A stretch of DNA of 8,992 bases, taken from Paracoccaceae bacterium (lineage in GTDB: Bacteria; Pseudomonadota; Alphaproteobacteria; Rhodobacterales; Rhodobacteraceae). The notes under the pieces were generated by a model. That model saw only the letters and a program-made list of their open reading frames with translations. It searched no databases and was not told the origin of the DNA. The stretch lies in NCBI GenBank assembly GCA_030626365.1, contig DAOUPC010000099.1, forward strand, positions 1 through 8,992. Direction: 5' to 3'. Positions 5,750 through 8,992 of this stretch are shown one piece after another. The position numbers and the translations under genes were made by a program. Numbering within the stretch: the first letter of the stretch is position 1; each line of letters begins with the position of its first letter.

Positions 5750-6316
5750 ATGAATATGCTGGATCTGACCGGACAGCTATTGATTGCGATGCCCGGTATG
5801 GGCGACGTGCGGTTCGAACATTCGGTCGTGTTCATGTGCAGTCACACGGACCAGGGGGCGATGGGGCTGATCATCAACAAGCCAGCCGGGGATGTGACGC
5901 TGGCGGACCTTCTGGAGCAGTTGGACATTACCGCAGATACACCGGACCATCAAAAGGCCCCGGTGCATTTTGGCGGCCCGGTAGAGGGCGCGCGCGGCTT
6001 TGTCCTGCATTCGCCAGAATATGACTCTCCCTTGCATTCGATGAAGGTATCGGACCAGTTTTCGATGACTGCGACACTGGATATTCTTGAGGATATCGCA
6101 TCGGGACAGGGGCCGGCGCAGGCATTGATGATGCTGGGCTATGCCGGGTGGGGGCCGGGCCAGCTTGAGTCTGAGATATCGATGAACGGCTGGCTGACGG
6201 TGGACGGTGATGCAGCACTGGTGTTTGGGGTGGATGATGGTGCGAAATGGACCGCCGCGCTAAAGTTGCTGGGGGTGGACCCGCTTGGCCTGTCGGCCAG
6301 CGCAGGGCGGGCCTGA
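5750..6316 (+). CDS. YqgE/AlgH family protein (UPF0301)
   Basis: Protein of 188 residues matching the widespread YqgE/AlgH family, whose biochemical role is not established; the AlgH name comes from an effect on alginate production in Pseudomonas. Visible family blocks are LTGQLLIAMPGMGDVRFEHSV near the N-terminus, GAMGLIINKP around residues 37-45, FGGPVEGARGFVLHS near 78-92, and GYAGWGPGQLESEI in the C-terminal half. No signal peptide or membrane segment is evident, so it is probably cytoplasmic. The ATG at 5750 (MNMLDLTG) is chosen because conservation starts at LDLTG; an ATG at 5756 is also possible, and a TTG at 5717 would add a non-conserved leader. The ribosome site is only a loose GACGG-type purine run. 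It is divergent from the DsbD-like gene and ends in a clear terminator. Confidence 0.9.
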   Translation: MNMLDLTGQLLIAMPGMGDVRFEHSVVFMCSHTDQGAMGLIINKPAGDVTLADLLEQLDITADTPDHQKAPVHFGGPVEGARGFVLHSPEYDSPLHSMKVSDQFSMTATLDILEDIASGQGPAQALMMLGYAGWGPGQLESEISMNGWLTVDGDAALVFGVDDGAKWTAALKLLGVDPLGLSASAGRA

Positions 6317-6338
6317 CCTTACCCGTGGGTAAGGTTTT
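6317..6338 (+). terminator. Intrinsic terminator of yqgE
   Basis: Directly after the yqgE stop codon, CCTTACC and GGTAAGG form a perfect seven-base-pair stem around a CGTG loop (6317-6334), followed by TTTT at 6335-6338. Position, stem and T-run are those of a rho-independent terminator for the rightward yqgE transcript. Confidence 0.8.
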
Positions 6339-6345
6339 GGCGATA

Positions 6346-6360
6346 TTAACCCATTGTTAA
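6346..6360. promoter_or_regulatory. CtrA-type box (TTAA-N7-TTAA)
   Basis: TTAACCCATTGTTAA matches the alphaproteobacterial CtrA consensus of two TTAA half-sites separated by seven bases, followed by a C as in the extended form. It lies in the 118-bp gap between the 3' ends of yqgE and hpaR, so neither annotated gene starts next to it. It could be a chance match, a site for an unannotated RNA, or a structural site. Binding is not shown by sequence. Confidence 0.4.
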
Positions 6361-6409
6361 CAGATAGATAGAAGGCATTTACCAGATACGGTCCGGGTGA
6401 CCGGGATGT

Positions 6410-6428
6410 CGGGGTTTGGCCCTGTTTT
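6410..6428 (+). terminator. Weak stem-loop with T-run downstream of the CtrA-type box
   Basis: CGGGG at 6410-6414 pairs with CCCTG at 6420-6424 (one G-U pair) around a TTTGG loop, followed by TTTT and then further T-rich sequence to 6436. It points rightward, into the 3' end of hpaR. It could back up the yqgE terminator or end a short transcript begun near 6360. A second small stem, CGGTC/GACCG, lies at 6389-6403. Both are weak. Confidence 0.3.
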
Positions 6429-6434
6429 CTGATT

Positions 6435-6875
6435 TTATTTTCTGGTGCCCGACGCGTCCAGTTCGTTCAGCAGGTCCAACAGCGCCTCGTATCGGGCCGG
6501 CCCCATTTGGGCGCGCACCGTTTCCATCAGTGCGATGCTGGCTTCGGAATTGGCATCGATCAGCGCGGCCCCGGCCTTTGTGATCTGCACGATCTGCCGG
6601 CGTTTGTCCGATGGGTCGGGCTTGCGCCGGATCAGCGCCTTTTCTTCCAGCTTTTGCAGGATGCGGGTCAGGCTGGGCAGTAAAAGGCAGGCCTGATCGG
6701 CGATGTGCGTCGGATCAAGCGGCCCGGATTCCCGCAGCACCCGCAGCACCCGCCATTGTTGTTCGGTAACGCCCGCATCCATCAGCATTGCGCGGATTGG
6801 CCCCATTACCCGTTCGCGTGCGCGTAACAGGGCAATTGGCAGGGAACGAGAGGTGGAAAGCAGATTTTTGGTCAT
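6435..6875 (-). CDS. hpaR: HpaR, MarR-family repressor of homoprotocatechuate degradation
   Basis: Cytoplasmic winged helix-turn-helix regulator of 146 residues. The N-terminal TSRSLPIALLRARERVMGPIR segment (residues 8-28) and GVTEQQWRVLRVLRESGPL (35-53) are typical of HpaR. The recognition helix is around LLLPSLTRILQKLEEKALI (64-82), and the wing contains DPSDKRRQIVQIT (87-99). Enterobacterial HpaR represses the hpa meta-cleavage operon and is released by 4-hydroxyphenylacetate, 3-hydroxyphenylacetate or homoprotocatechuate; the same role is inferred here. The ATG at 6875 is chosen because HpaR proteins begin MTKN and GGGG lies a base or two upstream. The reading frame is open far upstream, but that part crosses the palindrome and hpaF and is not conserved. 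It is divergent from hpaF, as expected for an autoregulated repressor next to its target. Confidence 0.9.
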   Translation of the reverse strand: MTKNLLSTSRSLPIALLRARERVMGPIRAMLMDAGVTEQQWRVLRVLRESGPLDPTHIADQACLLLPSLTRILQKLEEKALIRRKPDPSDKRRQIVQITKAGAALIDANSEASIALMETVRAQMGPARYEALLDLLNELDASGTRK

Positions 6876-6923
6876 GCCCCAATGTGCCAGACTGGCCCGG
6901 CCCAGCGCAATCCCTGATACATC

Positions 6924-6953
6924 TTGACATGCCGCCTCAATATTACTTAACAT
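6924..6953 (+). promoter_or_regulatory. Predicted promoter of the hpaFED operon
   Basis: A perfect consensus -35, TTGACA at 6924-6929, is followed after 18 bases by TAACAT at 6948-6953, which would start transcription near 6960. The palindrome begins at the last bases of the -35 and covers the spacer, the -10 and the start site, so a repressor bound there would block polymerase. Prediction by eye; the -10 matches four of six consensus positions. Confidence 0.5.
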
Positions 6954-6977
6954 GTTCAGTAATATTGAGGCGGCATG
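6928..6977. promoter_or_regulatory. Near-perfect 50-bp palindrome, candidate HpaR operator
   Basis: CATGCCGCCTCAATATTAC at 6928-6946 is repeated inverted without mismatch as GTAATATTGAGGCGGCATG at 6959-6977. The twelve-base centre contains the self-complementary AACATGTT (6949-6956), so the whole 50 bp is symmetric apart from one mismatched pair (6948/6957). It sits between divergent hpaR and hpaF and overlaps the predicted hpaF promoter. MarR-family repressors bind palindromes between divergent genes, although their sites are usually much shorter. HpaR binding is inferred from position. Confidence 0.75.
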
Positions 6978-6982
6978 AAGGA
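6978..6982 (+). promoter_or_regulatory. Ribosome site that decides the hpaF start (AAGGA)
   Basis: AAGGA at 6978-6982 lies seven bases before the GTG at 6990, ideal spacing for initiation there. For the in-frame ATG at 6975 the same bases fall inside the coding region, and the sequence before that ATG offers only GAGG within the palindrome arm. Confidence 0.75.
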
Positions 6983-6989
6983 TATTCAG

Positions 6990-7370
6990 GTGCCACATCT
7001 GACAATCGAATATTCGGCGAATATGGATGGCAGGGCCGATATGGCCGCCATGTGCGACACGCTGCGCCGGGCCGCGATCAGAACCGGCGTTCTTCCATTG
7101 GCGGGGGTGCGGGTGCGGGCCATACGGGCCGATCACGTATCGATTGGCGATGGCAATCCCGAACACGGTTTTGTGGATATATCGGTGCGCCTGCGGGGCG
7201 GGCGCGATCTGGCGACCCGCAAGAATGCGACCCGGATAATATTTGAGGCCGCCCGCGATTTCCTTGGGCCGGCAATGGAAAAGCACCCGATCGCCCTGTC
7301 GTTTGAGATGCGCGATATCGATCCTGATCTTTCACCTAAATGCGGCACGATCCGTGACCACCTGACATAA
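6990..7370 (+). CDS. hpaF: 5-carboxymethyl-2-hydroxymuconate delta-isomerase HpaF
   Basis: Small cytoplasmic isomerase of the tautomerase superfamily. It converts 5-carboxymethyl-2-hydroxymuconate to 5-oxopent-3-ene-1,2,5-tricarboxylate in the homoprotocatechuate meta-cleavage route. The sequence from the GTG reads MPHLTIEYSANMD, closely like the enterobacterial enzyme MPHF(I/T)VE, and continues with LPLAGVRVRAI (35-45), GFVDISVRLRGGRDL (60-74) and ALSFEMRDIDPDL (102-114). The family uses the N-terminal proline, exposed after Met removal, as catalytic base. Starting at GTG 6990 places Pro second and gives 126 residues, matching the E. coli enzyme; the upstream ATG at 6975 would bury it at position 7. 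AAGGA lies seven bases before the GTG. It is the first gene of a rightward operon and is followed by hpaE after 12 bases. Confidence 0.92.
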   Translation: MPHLTIEYSANMDGRADMAAMCDTLRRAAIRTGVLPLAGVRVRAIRADHVSIGDGNPEHGFVDISVRLRGGRDLATRKNATRIIFEAARDFLGPAMEKHPIALSFEMRDIDPDLSPKCGTIRDHLT

Positions 7371-7382
7371 GGCAAGGCTGTA

Positions 7383-8894
7383 ATGAGTGAACTGAGCCGT
7401 AACATCGACAAGCTGACCGGCCACCTGAAACGGTTCCGGGACACGGGCATCCAGAACCAGATTGGCGGACATATGGTGCCGGCACATTCGGGGGCGGTGT
7501 TTGATAACGCATCCCCCGTGGATGAAAGCCATATCTGCACCGTGGCACGCGGCGGGGCCGCAGATATTGACGCGGCCGCCAAAGCCGCCCGCGATGCCTT
7601 TCCTGCGTGGCGCGACATGGGCGGGGCCGAGCGGCGTAAAATCCTGCACCGGATTGCCGATGGGATTGAGGCCCGCGCCGAAGAAATCGCCTTTTGCGAA
7701 TGCTGGGATACCGGACAGGCGTTGCGTTTCATGTCCAAGGCGGCCCTGCGCGGGGCCGCGAATTTTCGCTTTTTTGCCGATCGCGCCCCTGCCGCCCGTG
7801 ATGGGCAGATGTTGCCATCCCCCACCCTGATGAATGTCACCACCCGCCTGCCAATCGGTCCGGTGGGGGTCATTACCCCGTGGAACACGCCCTTTATGCT
7901 GTCCACCTGGAAGATCGCCCCGGCATTGGCGGCAGGGTGCACCATTGTCCATAAGCCGGCTGAATTTTCCCCCCTGACCGCCCGCCTGCTGGTTGAAATC
8001 GCCGAACAGGCGGGGCTGCCGCCCGGTGTGTGGAACCTGGTTAACGGGCTGGGCGAAGAGGCGGGCAAGGCGCTGAGCGAACACCCCGATATCAAGGCCA
8101 TCGCCTTTGTTGGCGAAAGCCGCACAGGGTCGATGATCATGAAACAGGGGGCCGATACCCTGAAGCGCGTGCATTTTGAACTGGGCGGCAAGAACCCGGT
8201 TGTCGTGTTTGATGATGCCGATCTGGATCGGGCGCTGGATGCGGTTATCTTCATGATCTATTCGCTGAACGGCGAGCGCTGCACATCGGCATCACGCCTG
8301 CTGATCCAGTCAAACATTGCCGAGGACTTTCTTGGTAAATTGCAGGCGCGGGTCGACAATATCCGCGTTGGTCATCCGCTGGACCCTGAAACCGAGGTCG
8401 GGCCGCTGATTCACAAGACGCATTTTGACAAGGTGGTCAGCTATTTCGACAAGGCGCGCGCCGATGGGGCGAGCATTGCCGCCGGGGGCACACGGGTTGG
8501 CGACAAGGGTTATTTCGTGCGCCCGACCCTGTTTACGCAGGCCACCAATGACATGGCCATCGCGCAGGAAGAAATCTTTGGTCCCGTCCTGACGGCGATC
8601 ACCTTTGACACAGAGGCCGACGCGCTGCGCATGGCCAATGACACGCCCTATGGGCTGGCGGGTTATGTATGGACCAACGATCTGGCGCGCGCGCTGAGGT
8701 TCACAAATGAACTTGAGGCGGGCATGATCTGGGTGAATTCGGAAAACGTGCGCCACCTGCCAACGCCGTTCGGCGGGGTCAAGGCCAGCGGCATAGGGCG
8801 CGATGGCGGTGACTGGTCGTTTGACTTTTATATGGAGCAAAAGCACATCGGCTTTGCCACCGGACAACACAGCATTCCGCGCCTTGGCGCGTAA
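7383..8894 (+). CDS. hpaE: 5-carboxymethyl-2-hydroxymuconate semialdehyde dehydrogenase HpaE
   Basis: NAD-dependent aldehyde dehydrogenase that oxidises the semialdehyde ring-cleavage product made by HpaD to 5-carboxymethyl-2-hydroxymuconate, the substrate of HpaF. All key residues of the superfamily are present: Asn168 in TPWNTP, Lys191 in HKPAEFSP for NAD binding, the general base Glu266 in FELGGKNP, nucleophile Cys300 in NGERCTSASR, and EEIFGPV at 396-402. The 503-residue length is normal for HpaE. Assignment to HpaE rather than another aldehyde dehydrogenase rests on the position between hpaF and hpaD and on features such as the GERCTSASR and NSENVRHLPTPFGGVKASG blocks. The ATG at 7383 has AAGG five bases upstream. 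The neighbouring spacing (12 and 20 bases) points to one transcript. Confidence 0.94.
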   Translation: MSELSRNIDKLTGHLKRFRDTGIQNQIGGHMVPAHSGAVFDNASPVDESHICTVARGGAADIDAAAKAARDAFPAWRDMGGAERRKILHRIADGIEARAEEIAFCECWDTGQALRFMSKAALRGAANFRFFADRAPAARDGQMLPSPTLMNVTTRLPIGPVGVITPWNTPFMLSTWKIAPALAAGCTIVHKPAEFSPLTARLLVEIAEQAGLPPGVWNLVNGLGEEAGKALSEHPDIKAIAFVGESRTGSMIMKQGADTLKRVHFELGGKNPVVVFDDADLDRALDAVIFMIYSLNGERCTSASRLLIQSNIAEDFLGKLQARVDNIRVGHPLDPETEVGPLIHKTHFDKVVSYFDKARADGASIAAGGTRVGDKGYFVRPTLFTQATNDMAIAQEEIFGPVLTAITFDTEADALRMANDTPYGLAGYVWTNDLARALRFTNELEAGMIWVNSENVRHLPTPFGGVKASGIGRDGGDWSFDFYMEQKHIGFATGQHSIPRLGA

Positions 8895-8914
8895 ACCCTA
8901 GACAGGAGAAGACT

Positions 8915-8992
8915 ATGGGAGAGATCGTACTGGCCGCAAAATGCACCCACGTGCCCACCATGCTGATGTCAGAGCAGCCGGGGCGCATCCAC
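8915..8992 (+). CDS. hpaD: 3,4-dihydroxyphenylacetate (homoprotocatechuate) 2,3-dioxygenase HpaD, N-terminal fragment
   Basis: Only the first 26 codons are in the window. They read MGEIVLAAKCTHVPTM and continue into LMSEQPGRIH, closely matching the start of enterobacterial HpaD (MGKLALAAKITHVPSM). The family is the LigB-type extradiol dioxygenases, which open homoprotocatechuate with O2 next to the diol to give 5-carboxymethyl-2-hydroxymuconate semialdehyde. His12 in THVP corresponds to an iron ligand of this class; the remaining ligands lie outside the window. AGGAG sits six bases before the ATG, the strongest ribosome site in the operon. It follows hpaE by 20 bases. Confidence 0.88.
   Translation, partial: MGEIVLAAKCTHVPTMLMSEQPGRIH

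Noticed and set aside
6889..6940. hpaR promoter of the form TTGAGG...TATCAG on the minus strand
   Set aside because: The spacing between the boxes is only 15 bases and both hexamers are mediocre, so I could not fix an hpaR start site.
6876..7286. Long N-terminal extension of hpaR (starts at 7286 or at 6953 inside the palindrome)
   Set aside because: The extension runs through the palindrome and, from 7286, through hpaF. It lacks a ribosome site and is not a MarR-family feature; the family begins at MTKN (6875).
7133..8254. Leftward open frame of 373 codons opposite hpaF and hpaE
   Set aside because: It covers parts of two recognised enzymes, and its Ser/Arg/Ala-rich translation looks like a codon-bias shadow.

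Overview
The window looks like chromosome from an alphaproteobacterium, most likely order Rhodobacterales (Roseobacter-type). This rests on protein style (HemE, HemC and PncB read like that group's proteins), fairly high GC in the core genes, a TTGACG/TTGACA promoter style and a TTAA-N7-TTAA (CtrA-type) box. The species cannot be named from the sequence alone.

Layout. 1-344 is the edge of a mobile island: the start of a leftward tyrosine-recombinase integrase (1-247), tandem 10-bp repeats and a 10-bp inverted repeat, all abutting the 3' end of a leftward elongator tRNA-Met gene (345-421) that is the probable integration site. 475-2580 holds the divergent tetrapyrrole pair hemE (leftward) and hemC (rightward), sharing a 120-bp promoter region with a perfect 11-bp inverted repeat. 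2611-4570 is a leftward NAD-salvage pair, pncA then pncB, convergent with hemC. 4741-5595 is a leftward secreted DsbD N-domain-like protein. 5750-6316 is a rightward yqgE/AlgH-family gene ending in a clear intrinsic terminator. 6435-8992 is the beginning of a homoprotocatechuate (4-hydroxyphenylacetate) meta-cleavage locus: leftward hpaR, and a divergent rightward operon hpaF-hpaE-hpaD, with hpaD cut by the window end.

How the genes work together. HemC makes hydroxymethylbilane from porphobilinogen, and HemE decarboxylates uroporphyrinogen III to coproporphyrinogen III, two steps of the haem/bacteriochlorophyll trunk pathway. PncA deamidates nicotinamide to nicotinate, which PncB turns into nicotinate mononucleotide. 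HpaD opens the homoprotocatechuate ring, HpaE oxidises the semialdehyde product, and HpaF isomerises the resulting acid. HpaR is the expected MarR-type repressor, and a near-perfect 50-bp palindrome lies over the predicted hpaF promoter.

Most of the window is ordinary core metabolism and I see no wholly new system. The points most worth a second look are: the hpaR/hpaF palindrome; a GTG start of hpaF that gives the required N-terminal catalytic proline; two genes (hemC and the DsbD-like gene) whose best promoters put transcription starts on their ATG, suggesting leaderless mRNAs; a strong hairpin before yqgE; a CtrA-type box with no obvious target gene; and the island boundary at tRNA-Met.
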